Shown here: positions 52,136-60,098 of the stretch, piece by piece
Layout of the letters: every line of letters begins with the position of its first letter
How positions within the stretch are numbered: the first letter of the stretch is position 1
DNA from: Bacteroidota bacterium
GTDB lineage: Bacteria > Bacteroidota > Bacteroidia > Chitinophagales > Chitinophagaceae
DNA: 64,000 nucleotides
Assembly (NCBI GenBank): GCA_016183765.1
Contig: JACPEA010000013.1
Location: 124,001-188,000, forward strand
Reading direction: 5' to 3'
Position numbers and translations under genes: made by a program
Notes under the pieces: model-generated
Told to the model about the DNA's origin: nothing
Database searches by the model: none
What the model saw: the letters and a program-made list of their open reading frames with translations, nothing else

Positions 52136-52425
52136 GGAATGGTGAACAGATGAACAAGGAACAGATGAATGTTGAATGGAGGGTGGCGATTGTGAGGGAA
52201 TGTTGAACAGATGAACAAGGAACAGATGAATGTTGAATGGAGGGTGACAATTGTGAGGGAATGGTGAACAGATGAACAAGGAACAGATGAATGTTGATCG
52301 GAGGGTGGCGATTGTGAGGGAATGTTGAACAGATGAACAAGGAGCAGAGGAATGTTGAATGGAGGGTGGCGATTGTGAGAGGATGTTGAACAGATGAACA
52401 AGGAGCAGAGGAATGTTGAATGGAG
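52135..52425 (+). repeat. 61-bp tandem repeat array after ffh (4.8 copies)
   Basis: Units start at 52135, 52196, 52257, 52318 and 52379, exactly 61 bp apart; the fifth is cut after 47 bp. Each reads GGGAATGGTGAACAGATGAA, CAAGGAACAGATGAATGTTG, AATGGAGGGTGGCGATTGTG, A. Copies differ by a few substitutions (TGTTGAATGG/TGTTGATCGG, GAACAGATG/GAGCAGAGG). The gap between ffh and rpsP (52136-52694) also holds a CTCTGCGTCATC/GGCTCTGCGGTGAAAA element (52447-52491) and the rpsP promoter, but no gene; apparent minus-strand frames here are the repeat translated. Confidence 0.95.
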
Positions 52426-52602
52426 TAAGGATCGACGAGAGCAGGGGGCTCTGCGTCATCTCCCCGGCTCTGCGGTGAAAAAAATGCTGCTAATTCCCTT
52501 GCCGAAAGATGCCTTTCAGTTGAAGTGTGCGACGCAAGGGACGCCGAAATGCCGTACAAGAGCCTGTAAAACAATAATTTAATAATTCCTTGACAGACGG
52601 TC

Positions 52603-52633
52603 TTGGAAAAATTCACATTTCCCTTTACATTTG
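52603..52633 (+). promoter_or_regulatory. Bacteroidota-type promoter for rpsP
   Basis: TTG (52603-52605), a 20-bp spacer and TACATTTG (52626-52633) match the phylum's -33/-7 consensus. The rpsP ATG is 61 bp further on. Confidence 0.65.
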
Positions 52634-52694
52634 CCGTCCGGTTATTTTTAGCCGGATTAACCAATTTCTTAACGCCTTTAAATTTCTATTTAAC

Positions 52695-53168
52695 ATGGCA
52701 GTCAAAATCAGACTACAGCGTCACGGCAGCAAAAAGCGTCCGTTCTACTTTATTGTAGTGGCCGATGCCCGTGCACCAAGAGATGGTAAGTTCATCCAGA
52801 AGGTTGGAACTTACAACCCGCTTACAGTACCAGCAACTATCCAGTTGGACCGTCAGAAGGCCCTGGAGTGGTTGAACAAAGGTGCTCAACCCACCGATAC
52901 TGTACGCCGAATTCTCTCTTTCAAGGGAGTATTGTACCTGAAACACCTGCTGAGAGGTGTGAGCCTGGGATTGTTCGACCAGGCCGCGGCTATGACCAAG
53001 TTCCAGACATGGCACGAAACGCATGAAGCTAATGTTACACGTCGTTCTAGCGAGCACAAGAACACTCAGAGAGCTAAGAAAGCTTATGTTCCCGTTGTAA
53101 AAAAAGTGGAAGTTAAGCAGGAAGAAGCTCCCTCTGAGGGCGCTGCTGAAGCACCAGCTGAAGCTTAG
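52695..53168 (+). CDS. rpsP: 30S ribosomal protein S16 with C-terminal extension
   Basis: S16 is an early-binding 30S protein. The ATG at 52695 opens [22 protein letters not shown], cited [20 protein letters not shown], and [19 protein letters not shown], the S16 signature. The core ends near residue 80. A further ~75 residues ([18 protein letters not shown], basic then an [15 protein letters not shown] acidic/Ala tail) extend it to 157 residues, well over the ~80-90 of many bacteria; such tails occur in Bacteroidota. A terminator sits between it and rimM. Confidence 0.96.
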   Translation: MAVKIRLQRHGSKKRPFYFIVVADARAPRDGKFIQKVGTYNPLTVPATIQLDRQKALEWLNKGAQPTDTVRRILSFKGVLYLKHLLRGVSLGLFDQAAAMTKFQTWHETHEANVTRRSSEHKNTQRAKKAYVPVVKKVEVKQEEAPSEGAAEAPAEA

Positions 53169-53193
53169 TAAGTACGACTTACGATATTCCAGT

Positions 53194-53223
53194 AAAAGCC
53201 CGATTCGAAAGTTTCGGGCTTTT
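53194..53223 (+). terminator. Terminator between rpsP and rimM
   Basis: A 10-bp stem AAAAGCCCGA/TCGGGCTTTT (53194-53203, 53214-53223) with a 10-nt loop. The right arm ends in the T-run. It may attenuate read-through from rpsP into rimM. Confidence 0.75.
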
Positions 53224-53240
53224 GTGTGTAGAATCACGGC

Positions 53241-53283
53241 CTGGCGCCCTGGCGGGGAAATTTGCTCGCAGAGGCGCGGTTTA
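53241..53283. repeat. GC-rich dispersed element CTGGCGCC...GAGGCGCGGTTTA
   Basis: CTGGCGCCCTGGCGG, then GAAATTTGCTCGCAGAGGCG and CGGTTTA. It is a shortened relative of the inverted repeat at 37661-37710, sharing the GAAATTTGC core and the GGCGCGGTT end. It lies in the leader of rimM, 22 bp before the ATG. Confidence 0.6.
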
Positions 53284-53305
53284 TTTTGGGTTAAATTGCA
53301 TATCA

Positions 53306-53824
53306 ATGAAAGATTACATCAACATAGGACGTATCGTGGCTGCCTTTGGTTTGCAGGGAGAAGTGATCCTGAAACATGCATTGGGTAAAAAAACGGTGCT
53401 GAAAGATATGGAAGCCATATTCATTGAGGAACATAAAGGGTCTTACCTGCCCTATTTTGTTGAGTCGTCGAAGGCAAAGGATACCGAAGAGACTTATATA
53501 AAACTGGAAGGTGTGAATACGCGTGAGACAGCGGCGAGGCTGGCCTCAAAAAATGTATGGTTACTGGATGTGGACTTCCGGAAACTGGCCGGCAAAACAG
53601 CACCGATCTCCTTACTGGGTTTTGAAGTGATCACGGATGAGGACGAGAACCTGGGGCCGATAGAGGAAGTGATAGAACAACCCCACCAGGTATTGCTGCG
53701 CATCAGCCTCGATGGCAAAGAAGCCCTGATACCCCTGCATGCAGCATCACTCGACAGGATCGACCACAAGCAAAAGCAGGTGCATGTGATTTTACCCGAT
53801 GGCTTGCTGGATATTTACCGATAA
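53306..53824 (+). CDS. rimM: 16S rRNA processing / ribosome maturation factor RimM
   Basis: RimM binds S19 and helps fold the 30S head. The ATG at 53306 gives 172 residues: the N-terminal RimM barrel (INIGRIVAAFGLQGEVILKH, typical IxIGxIxxxxGxxGEV) and a PRC-barrel at the C-terminus (GFEVITDEDENLGPIEEV; ALIPLHAASLDRID). The 28 codons read upstream in frame are the untranslated leader. It forms the rpsP-rimM pair seen in most bacteria, but trmD is elsewhere (41 kb). Confidence 0.94.
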   Translation: MKDYINIGRIVAAFGLQGEVILKHALGKKTVLKDMEAIFIEEHKGSYLPYFVESSKAKDTEETYIKLEGVNTRETAARLASKNVWLLDVDFRKLAGKTAPISLLGFEVITDEDENLGPIEEVIEQPHQVLLRISLDGKEALIPLHAASLDRIDHKQKQVHVILPDGLLDIYR

Positions 53825-53844
53825 TCTTTTTTATATGACATTCC

Positions 53845-54243
53845 ATGGAACCAGCCCCCGCATTTGAGTATCGCATCAAAGTGATGCAGGAGCATATCGA
53901 TGAACTTGCGCACGTCAACAATGTGGTCTACGTACAGTTCATGCAGGATGTGGCTGATAAACATTGGCATAGTATAGCTTTAAGTGACCTGGAAAAAGAA
54001 CTGGTCTGGGTGGTACGCCGCCATGAGATCGATTACCTGCACCCGGCCGTGTTGGGTGATGAACTGTTGATCCGTACCTGGACAGGTGAACATGGTACCG
54101 TTACCTGGGACAGGCACTATGAGATCATCCGCCCTGCCGATCAGAAAAAGATTATCACAGCCAAAAGTGTATGGGTACTGCTGGATAAGGCTACTGGCCG
54201 TCCCAGGCGTATTGAGGAGCCAATGCTTAGACGGTTTTTATGA
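53845..54243 (+). CDS. Acyl-CoA thioesterase (4HBT/hotdog fold)
   Basis: The 132-residue protein has the hotdog thioesterase fold: FEYRIKVMQEHIDELAHVNNVVYVQFMQDVA with the catalytic-type Asp/His helix (DELAHVNNVVY, which in 4HBT proteins reads D-x-x-x-H-x-N), then RRHEIDYLHPAVLGDELLIRTW and WDRHYEIIR. These enzymes cleave acyl-CoA or aryl-CoA thioesters; the exact substrate is unknown. It follows rimM by 20 bp on the same strand and may be its operon partner. Confidence 0.88.
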   Translation: MEPAPAFEYRIKVMQEHIDELAHVNNVVYVQFMQDVADKHWHSIALSDLEKELVWVVRRHEIDYLHPAVLGDELLIRTWTGEHGTVTWDRHYEIIRPADQKKIITAKSVWVLLDKATGRPRRIEEPMLRRFL

Positions 54244-54285
54244 TTTGATTAGTGGATTAGCCATTCTTTTTCAGTATCAATGTGT

Positions 54286-54626
54286 TTATCCCAGCTGTTG
54301 TTCGATGCTGCGGTCTACAATCCAATAATCATCTTTCACTTTTTGGAGCAACAAGTAAAACGGTATTAGTTTGTGAAATGCCGTCTGAATGTCGGTACAG
54401 TAGTTCTGTTTCCATTTCTCCGGGTGATTCTTTGCTGATGGAATGGTAGAGGTTCACGTGCGACTCCTCCATCACTTTGTGCCAGAAACGGATATCTTCT
54501 GCCAATTGCTCTTTGGCTATTTTCGGAAAGAGATGCCGGGCACCGGTTCATTTGCGTATATGATGTCTCTCTGTGTTTTTAGACTACGAGCGACAGGATC
54601 ATCAAGAGCAGGAAACCTGTTTTCAT
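54286..54626 (-). pseudogene. Decayed remnant resembling an S41-type peptidase N-terminus
   Basis: On the minus strand the ATG at 54626 opens a signal-like MKTGFLLLMILSLVV and then hits a TAA. In another frame, KIAKEQLAEDIRFWHKVMEE and SHVNLYHSISKE follow, resembling the N-terminal region of secreted S41/tail-specific peptidases. In a third frame, HPEKWKQNYCTDIQTAFHKL and YWIVDRSIEQQLG end at a TAA (54286-54288). Two frameshifts and a large internal deletion are needed to join them. This 493-bp gap (54244-54736) between the thioesterase and dinB holds nothing else. Confidence 0.4.
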
Positions 54627-54736
54627 GGACAATGCTTGAAGTCACTAAAATAGCGGGTTTCCCGGCATTTCCCTTTCACATAAAAGGGTGATTTACTAGA
54701 GGTGAAAACGACGATCTTTGCTAACTTTCCCGCAGG

Positions 54737-55909
54737 ATGAACGGTCCCCAACGTTATATTGCCCATTTTGACCTGGACTCATTTTTTGTGAGTGTAGAGG
54801 TATTGAACGACCCTTCTCTCAAAGGAAAAGCAGTGATCGTGGGCGGCTCACGTGAGCGGGGCGTGGTCACCAGCTGCAGTTATGAGGCCCGGAAATTTGG
54901 GGTACACAGCGCCATGCCCATGAACCGGGCCATGAAGTTATGCCCGCATGCCATTGTGGTCCGTGGTACCCGGGGGGAGTACAGCCGTTATTCACGCTGG
55001 GTCACCGATATCATTGCTGCAAAAGCGCCCTTGTTCGAGAAAGCTTCCATCGATGAATTCTACCTGGACCTTACGGGGATGGACAAGTTCTTCGATCCCT
55101 ATCAATGGACGATAGACCTGCGCGCCGAGATCATTGAGAAAACGCAGTTGCCAATCTCTTTTGGCCTCGCCACCAACAAAATGATCGCCAAGATCGCTAC
55201 CGATGAGGCCAAACCCAATGGTTACCTGTTTGTACAGCCGGGCATGGAAAAACAGTTTCTGGCGCCTTTGCCCGTAAATAAATTCCCGGGTGTGGGAGAA
55301 CATACTTTTCTTACGCTTAAGTCGATGGGGATCCATACCATCCGCGACCTGTCCGATACACCGGTGGCGTTACTGGAGAAAAAGCTGGGCAAATACGGCG
55401 CCGATCTCTGGCAGAAATCACAGGGCCTGCATTTTGGCGAAGTACATGCGTACCATGAGGCCAAGTCCATCTCAACCGAAAATACATTTGAAGAAAATAT
55501 TGTAGATAAGGAACGTTTACTGAGTGAGTTGGTTCGCATGACAGAGAAAGTGGCATTTGAACTCCGGCAGGATGAAAAACTGGCGGGCTGTATTGCGGTG
55601 AAGATCCGGTACCCGGATTTTGAAACCACTTCCCGGCAAACAACCATCGATTATACGCTCCGCGATGATGAGCTGATCCCGGTTGCCATCGACCTTTTTC
55701 ATAAACTATACCGCAAGGGACAGTCCGTCCGGTTGCTGGGTGTGTGTTTGAGCGAACTTACCAATCATGCGGTACAGGCCAGTTTATTCGATGATGCGGA
55801 AAAGAAGAACAAACTCTATAAAGCCATCGATGACGTGAAGAATACATTCGGTAAAACATCCCTCAAAAAAGCAAGGACCCTTGGTTCCGGTAAACGCAGG
55901 GATACATAA
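54737..55909 (+). CDS. dinB: DNA polymerase IV (Y-family, DinB)
   Basis: A translesion polymerase that bypasses damage at the cost of fidelity. The 390-residue protein has YIAHFDLDSFFVSVEVL with the catalytic Asp (D12), ARKFGVHSAMPMNRAMKLCP, the second active-site motif KASIDEFYLDLTGM, LATNKMIAKIATDEAKPNG, the helix-hairpin-helix thumb NKFPGVGEHTFLTLKSMGI, and a little-finger domain (SISTENTFEENI). The C-terminus ends in a short basic tail without an obvious beta-clamp motif beyond QASLFDD (residues ~347-353), which itself resembles a clamp-binding QxxLF. It is transcribed singly. Confidence 0.95.
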   Translation: MNGPQRYIAHFDLDSFFVSVEVLNDPSLKGKAVIVGGSRERGVVTSCSYEARKFGVHSAMPMNRAMKLCPHAIVVRGTRGEYSRYSRWVTDIIAAKAPLFEKASIDEFYLDLTGMDKFFDPYQWTIDLRAEIIEKTQLPISFGLATNKMIAKIATDEAKPNGYLFVQPGMEKQFLAPLPVNKFPGVGEHTFLTLKSMGIHTIRDLSDTPVALLEKKLGKYGADLWQKSQGLHFGEVHAYHEAKSISTENTFEENIVDKERLLSELVRMTEKVAFELRQDEKLAGCIAVKIRYPDFETTSRQTTIDYTLRDDELIPVAIDLFHKLYRKGQSVRLLGVCLSELTNHAVQASLFDDAEKKNKLYKAIDDVKNTFGKTSLKKARTLGSGKRRDT

Positions 55910-55960
55910 GACGCAACAGGTATATACTAACGGATGTTATCCTTTGATCAAAAAAATAGT

Positions 55961-55986
55961 CTATCTTTTTGATAGGAAGTTATTAT
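55961..55986. promoter_or_regulatory. OxyR-like tetranucleotide site upstream of peroxiredoxin
   Basis: CTAT (55961-55964), 7 bp, ATAG (55972-55975), 7 bp, TTAT (55983-55986): three of the four 10/11-bp-spaced elements of the OxyR recognition pattern ATAG-N7-CTAT-N7-ATAG-N7-CTAT, the third with one mismatch. An extra ATAG at 55956-55959 abuts it. It overlaps a TATTTTTG (55984-55991) that fits the -7 consensus, 20 bp before the ATG. Confidence 0.45.
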
Positions 55987-56011
55987 TTTTGTTTCTCAAA
56001 ATCTAAAACAC

Positions 56012-56647
56012 ATGAGTTTACGTTTAGGGGATATTGCCCCCAACTTCAAGGCAAAGACAACTATCGGAGAGATTGACTTTCATGAATACCTGGGTAACGG
56101 ATGGGGTATCCTCTTCTCTCACCCTGCCGATTACACGCCGGTGTGTACCACAGAGCTGGGCAGAACCGCATCGTTACAGGCTGAGTTTGAGAAGCGGAAC
56201 GTGAAAGTACTCGCGCTGAGTGTTGACTCAGTAGAGAGCCATAAGAACTGGATCAGCGACATCAATGAGACCCAGCATGTGTCTGTGGGTTTCCCCATCA
56301 TTGCTGATGAAGACAAAACTATCGCCCATACTTATGATATGATTCATCCCAACGCATCCGAAACTTTTACGGTGCGTTCCCTGTTCATCATCGGACCCGA
56401 TAAAAAGATAAAACTGATGATCACTTACCCTGCTTCTACCGGAAGGAATTTTGTAGAGGTGTTACGTGTGATCGATTCACTGCAGTTAACATCCGGTTAC
56501 AGTGTGGCCACACCTGCCGACTGGAAAGAAGGTGAAGATGTGATCGTTGGTCTGAATGTGAGTACCGACGATGCGGTGAAGAAATTCCCAAAAGGAGTAA
56601 AAGTGGTGAAACCTTACCTGCGGTATACGCCGCAGCCTAATAAATAA
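56012..56647 (+). CDS. 1-Cys peroxiredoxin (Prx6 type)
   Basis: The 211-residue protein reduces H2O2 and organic peroxides. The peroxidatic motif HPADYTPVCTTELG (T42, C45) is present and C45 is the only cysteine, so this is a 1-Cys enzyme that needs an external thiol; bacillithiol is plausible since bshA is in the window (inference). The C-terminal Prx6-like domain (SLQLTSGYSVATPADWKEGEDVIV, cited TPADWKEGEDVIV, and YLRYTPQPNK) supports the subclass. The upstream region holds an OxyR-like site. A perfect intrinsic terminator follows. Confidence 0.93.
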   Translation: MSLRLGDIAPNFKAKTTIGEIDFHEYLGNGWGILFSHPADYTPVCTTELGRTASLQAEFEKRNVKVLALSVDSVESHKNWISDINETQHVSVGFPIIADEDKTIAHTYDMIHPNASETFTVRSLFIIGPDKKIKLMITYPASTGRNFVEVLRVIDSLQLTSGYSVATPADWKEGEDVIVGLNVSTDDAVKKFPKGVKVVKPYLRYTPQPNK

Positions 56648-56685
56648 GCAGGCAATCGTTTATTTATTTTTTTGTACTTGTTCCG

Positions 56686-56711
56686 GCCCCGATGTCTATC
56701 GGGGCTTTTTT
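56686..56711 (+). terminator. Rho-independent terminator after the peroxiredoxin gene
   Basis: An 8-bp perfect stem GCCCCGAT/ATCGGGGC (56686-56693, 56698-56705), 4-nt loop GTCT, then six T (56706-56711). Confidence 0.9.
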
Positions 56712-56758
56712 ATGGGGTTTCAGGCAGATATCTTTATCTTTCTGTAAAATAACTCCTC

Positions 56759-58036
56759 ATGAGAAAATTATCCCTGTTGCTGGCATCGGTTCTGTTGATG
56801 AACTGTTTAATTGCCCAACGAACCATTCTGCATTGCGGACAACTGGTCGATGTTAAGAACCTGCAGGTGCAGAAAGAAATGTCTGTGGTTATTCAGGGCA
56901 ACAGGATCGCCGAAGTGCAGAAAGGATATATGACAGCGGCTGCAGGTGATAAACTGGTTGATCTGAAAAACGCAACCGTCATGCCTGGCCTGATCGATAT
57001 GCACGTACACATGGAAAGCGAAACCAATCCGGCCAACTACCTCAATGGTTTTACCTGGAACGGTTCAGATTATGCGTTCCAGTCGGTTGTGTTCGCAGAG
57101 AGAACCCTGATGGCCGGTTTTACCACCGTACGCGACCTGGGTGGAAGTGGCGCCAATATCTCACTGCGTAATGCGATCAACAAGGAATGGATCAAAGGTC
57201 CCCGCGTATATACAGCAGGAAAGTCTATTGCCACTACCGGCGGACATGCAGATCCTACCAATAATTACCGTAAAGACCTGATGGGTGATCCTGGTCCAAA
57301 AGAGGGGGTGGTGAACGGAGTGGATGATTGTGCCAAAGCAGTGCGCCAGCGTTATAAGGAAGGTTCGGATCTGATCAAGATCACGGCCACAGGTGGTGTG
57401 CTGAGTATGGCCAAAGATGGCAGTGGCGCCCAGTTCACAGTAGAAGAGGTAAAAGCGATCGTAGCCACCGCTAAAGATTATGGTTTTAAAGTGGCGGCGC
57501 ATGCACACGGTGCAGAAGGCATGAAACGTGCCGTATTAGGTGGCGTCAATTCCATTGAACACGGAACCTATATGAGCGAGGAAGTGATGGAACTGATGAA
57601 AGAACGCGGCACCTACCTGGTACCTACCATCATTGCCGGAAAATCATCGGCTGATTCCGCCAAGAAACCTGGCTACTACCCCGAGATCGTTCGGGCCAAA
57701 GCAAGCGTAGTGGGCAACTATATACAGGCCACATTTGCCAAAGCCTATAAAGCAGGCGTGAAGATCGCTTTCGGTACTGATGCTGGAGTATATGCGCATG
57801 GAAAGAACTGGATGGAATTCGTATACATGACAGAAGCCGGTATGCCCATCCTCGAAGCTATCCGTTCTGCTACCTTATCTGCATCCGATCTGCTGGGCGA
57901 TGACAGGCTGGGGGTGATCGAAAAAGACAAACTCGCCGATATCATTGCTGTTGACGGCGACCCGGCAAAAGATGTAAAAGCCATGGGCCGGGTGAAATTC
58001 GTTATGAAGAACGGGACGGTGTATAAAAATGAGTGA
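56759..58036 (+). CDS. Secreted amidohydrolase (imidazolonepropionase / Xaa-Pro-type)
   Basis: The 425-residue protein has a signal peptide (ending NCLIAQ) and the amidohydrolase TIM-barrel: LIDMHVHMESETNP (HxH metals), ITATGGVLSMAKDGS, FKVAAHAHGAEGMKRAV (barrel His), NSIEHGTYM (second His), and the metal Asp in KIAFGTDAGVYAHG. It lacks the carbamylated lysine seen in dihydroorotase-type members. Related exported proteins act on Xaa-Pro or Xaa-Arg dipeptides or cyclic amides; specificity here is not determinable. The stop is followed at once by a GAGTGAATGA repeat, which also occurs after pdhC. Confidence 0.85.
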   Translation: MRKLSLLLASVLLMNCLIAQRTILHCGQLVDVKNLQVQKEMSVVIQGNRIAEVQKGYMTAAAGDKLVDLKNATVMPGLIDMHVHMESETNPANYLNGFTWNGSDYAFQSVVFAERTLMAGFTTVRDLGGSGANISLRNAINKEWIKGPRVYTAGKSIATTGGHADPTNNYRKDLMGDPGPKEGVVNGVDDCAKAVRQRYKEGSDLIKITATGGVLSMAKDGSGAQFTVEEVKAIVATAKDYGFKVAAHAHGAEGMKRAVLGGVNSIEHGTYMSEEVMELMKERGTYLVPTIIAGKSSADSAKKPGYYPEIVRAKASVVGNYIQATFAKAYKAGVKIAFGTDAGVYAHGKNWMEFVYMTEAGMPILEAIRSATLSASDLLGDDRLGVIEKDKLADIIAVDGDPAKDVKAMGRVKFVMKNGTVYKNE

Positions 58037-58088
58037 ATGAGTGAATGATAGAATGAGTGAATGATGGGACACGAATCATTCTATCATT
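58037..58088. repeat. GAGTGAATGA repeat and hairpin between convergent genes
   Basis: It starts immediately after the amidohydrolase TGA. Arms AATGATAGAATGA (58044-58056) and TCATTCTATCATT (58076-58088) pair exactly over 13 bp, ending two bases from the RluA-type gene's stop. Confidence 0.8.
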
Positions 58089-58090
58089 AA

Positions 58091-58801
58091 TCAACCTTTC
58101 CATTTGCGCAGTTGCTGCAGCACTGCTTTCAGGTCTTTGGGCAGAGGGGCTTCGAGTTCGAATTTTTCTCCGTTGAGGGTGAAGCTCAGGCGATGAGAAT
58201 GCAGGGCCAGGCGGGAGAGAATAGGTTTTTCTTCTTCAGCCGTTTTGGATAGTTTGAAATTCTTTTTGAGCGATGACAGGAGGATGGGTTTTGCATCGCC
58301 ATAGACTTCATCACATACAATGGAATGGCCGATATGCTGCATGTGTACCCGGATCTGGTGTGTACGGCCGGTATGGATCCGGAACTGCACCCAGGAGTAG
58401 AGGCGGAAAGATTCCAGCACTTCATAATCGGTAAGAGAGGGCTTCCCTTTGGCATGTGTCATCATTTTGGATGTCTTGCCAGGATGCTCCATGATCGGTG
58501 CGTCAATGCTGCCGGTAGGATTCACCATCTGCCCATACACCAATCCCACGTAATATTTCTCCATATCCCGGCCTTCAAACAATTGGGATAATTCTTTGTG
58601 GGCTTCTTCAGTTTTGGCAAACACAATGATGCCGCTGGTATCACGGTCAAGCCGATGGACCGTATAAATATTTCCGAATTTCTCTTTCAGGATATCTTTT
58701 AACGAGGGCTCCTGTCCAAGCCTGTCGGGTATGCTGAGCAGGCCGGAAGGTTTATTGACCGTGATGAACTGGTCGTTTTCAAAAATAATATCGGGATGCA
58801 T
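58091..58801 (-). CDS. RluA-family pseudouridine synthase
   Basis: The 236-residue protein starts at ATG 58801. It lacks an S4 domain and consists of the catalytic domain: FITVNKPSGLLSIPD, YTVHRLDRDTSGIIVFAKTEEAHKELS, with catalytic Asp in HRLDRDTSG, YEVLESFRLYSWVQFRIHTGRTHQIRVHM, cited RIHTGRTHQIRVHM, and HSIVCDEVYGD. It modifies uridines of rRNA or tRNA; without the S4 domain the RluA/RluC/TruC subtype cannot be told apart. The gene is flanked by convergent repeats on one side and the RluB-type gene on the other. Confidence 0.88.
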   Translation of the reverse strand: MHPDIIFENDQFITVNKPSGLLSIPDRLGQEPSLKDILKEKFGNIYTVHRLDRDTSGIIVFAKTEEAHKELSQLFEGRDMEKYYVGLVYGQMVNPTGSIDAPIMEHPGKTSKMMTHAKGKPSLTDYEVLESFRLYSWVQFRIHTGRTHQIRVHMQHIGHSIVCDEVYGDAKPILLSSLKKNFKLSKTAEEEKPILSRLALHSHRLSFTLNGEKFELEAPLPKDLKAVLQQLRKWKG

Positions 58802-58866
58802 GATGGTAAAGTTGTGTGTCGGTTCGAACAAAGTGGAAGGAGTGCACTGTTATATGGATACAGTGA

Positions 58867-60009
58867 TTACTCTTCTTGTTCTGAATGGCGTTGTTTGGCG
58901 TCCTTGTTTTTTCTCAGGAATGACTGGTTCATGAATTTCAGCAGCCTTACTTCCTTCTCCTGCAGTAAGCGCCATTTGCCGCGCTCCACATTTTTCTTGG
59001 TAAGGTTGGCAAACATGACCCTGTCTAATCCTTTCACATCATGTCCCAGGTGCTCAAATATGCGACGCACAATACGGTTACGCCCGCTGTGGATCTCGAT
59101 GCCGATGACGTGTTTGTCTTTCGGATCGGCATACCCTGCCGCGTCTGCTTTCACAAAACCATCTTCCAGGGTCACACCTTCGAGGATCGATTCCAGGTCT
59201 TTTTTGGTTACGGGTTTGTCAAGCGTTACTTCATAGATCTTTTTGATCTCGAAAGAAGGATGGGTTAGTTTCTGCGCCAGTTCTCCATCGTTGGTCAATA
59301 ATAATACGCCGGTGGTATTGCGGTCTAAACGGCCTACCGGGTAAACCCTTTCCGGTGTGGCCTGTTTTACCAGGTCCATCACCGTTTTCCTGCCTTGCGG
59401 ATCGTTGGCGGTGGTGATGAAATCCTTGGGTTTATTAAGCAGGATGTATACGGAATTGCGCTGCAGGAAAACGGCTTTGCCTTTTACCACTACTTTGTCT
59501 TTACCGCTTACTTTATAACCTGGTTCAAAAACCTTATCGCCATTCACGGTCACTTTACCTTCTTTTACTAGCTCCGCTGCCTCACGTCTTCCACAAACAC
59601 CGGAATGTGCAATAAATTTATTCAGCGGCATTAACTCAGAAGCAACTTTCTGATTCTCTGTTTTTCCTTCATTTGTCTTTTGGGATCTTTCTGTATAATG
59701 TTTTCCGCCGCTTTTCTCTTTTCCAGGTACGGGCTTGCGGTCCGTCTTACTATGGGCAGGTCGCCCATCGTTACGTGTTTCCCACTTCTTGGCTGGTTTG
59801 TCCTGTTTCCGGGATCCGGGTTTTTGTGATCTGGGTTCTTCGTCCCTCACAATGCCACGCATTTTATCGATCTTCTTTTTCCGCATCTCTTCACCTGCGG
59901 CGCGGGCTTCCTGTTTGATCTTTTTCTTTTCCTGGCGGAAAGCTTCTTTAATGGCGCTGCCTCTTGTTTTATTGGCAAACTTGTCGAAGTTGTCGGTTCT
60001 TTTTTTCAT
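58867..60009 (-). CDS. rluB: RluB/RsuA-family pseudouridine synthase with long basic N-terminal extension
   Basis: The 380-residue protein has a ~125-residue N-terminal extension made of Lys/Arg/Gly/Ser-rich disordered sequence (MKKRTDNFDKFANKTRGSAI start; RSQKPGSRKQDKPAKKWETR-like). Then come an S4 domain (MPLNKFIAHSGVCGRREAAELVKEG, cited NKFIAHSGVCGRREAAELVK) and the catalytic domain with VYPVGRLDRNTTGVLLLTNDG (Asp in GRLDRNTTG) and GRNRIVRRIFEHLGHDVKGL. RluB modifies U2605 of 23S rRNA, RsuA U516 of 16S; the gene name is a family-level guess. Extended N-termini of this kind occur in several Bacteroidota. Confidence 0.88.
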   Translation of the reverse strand: MKKRTDNFDKFANKTRGSAIKEAFRQEKKKIKQEARAAGEEMRKKKIDKMRGIVRDEEPRSQKPGSRKQDKPAKKWETRNDGRPAHSKTDRKPVPGKEKSGGKHYTERSQKTNEGKTENQKVASELMPLNKFIAHSGVCGRREAAELVKEGKVTVNGDKVFEPGYKVSGKDKVVVKGKAVFLQRNSVYILLNKPKDFITTANDPQGRKTVMDLVKQATPERVYPVGRLDRNTTGVLLLTNDGELAQKLTHPSFEIKKIYEVTLDKPVTKKDLESILEGVTLEDGFVKADAAGYADPKDKHVIGIEIHSGRNRIVRRIFEHLGHDVKGLDRVMFANLTKKNVERGKWRLLQEKEVRLLKFMNQSFLRKNKDAKQRHSEQEE

Positions 60010-60098
60010 GAAGTGTTATTTATGCTGTTTTTCAACAGGAAATGCAAAGGTAGCATATTAGAAATTAATGCTAATTAAACACGAAGCGGAGGAATCAT

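Noticed and set aside
52135-52425. CRISPR-like regular spacing of repeats
   Set aside because: Units are contiguous 61-bp tandem copies with no unique spacers, and there are no cas genes nearby.
51664-52664. Three long minus-strand frames with repeated SFICSLFICSTFPHNRHPPFN-like units
   Set aside because: They are the 61-bp DNA repeat translated in several frames (61 is not a multiple of three, so every frame repeats) plus antisense of ffh. No start region, family similarity or codon bias supports a protein.
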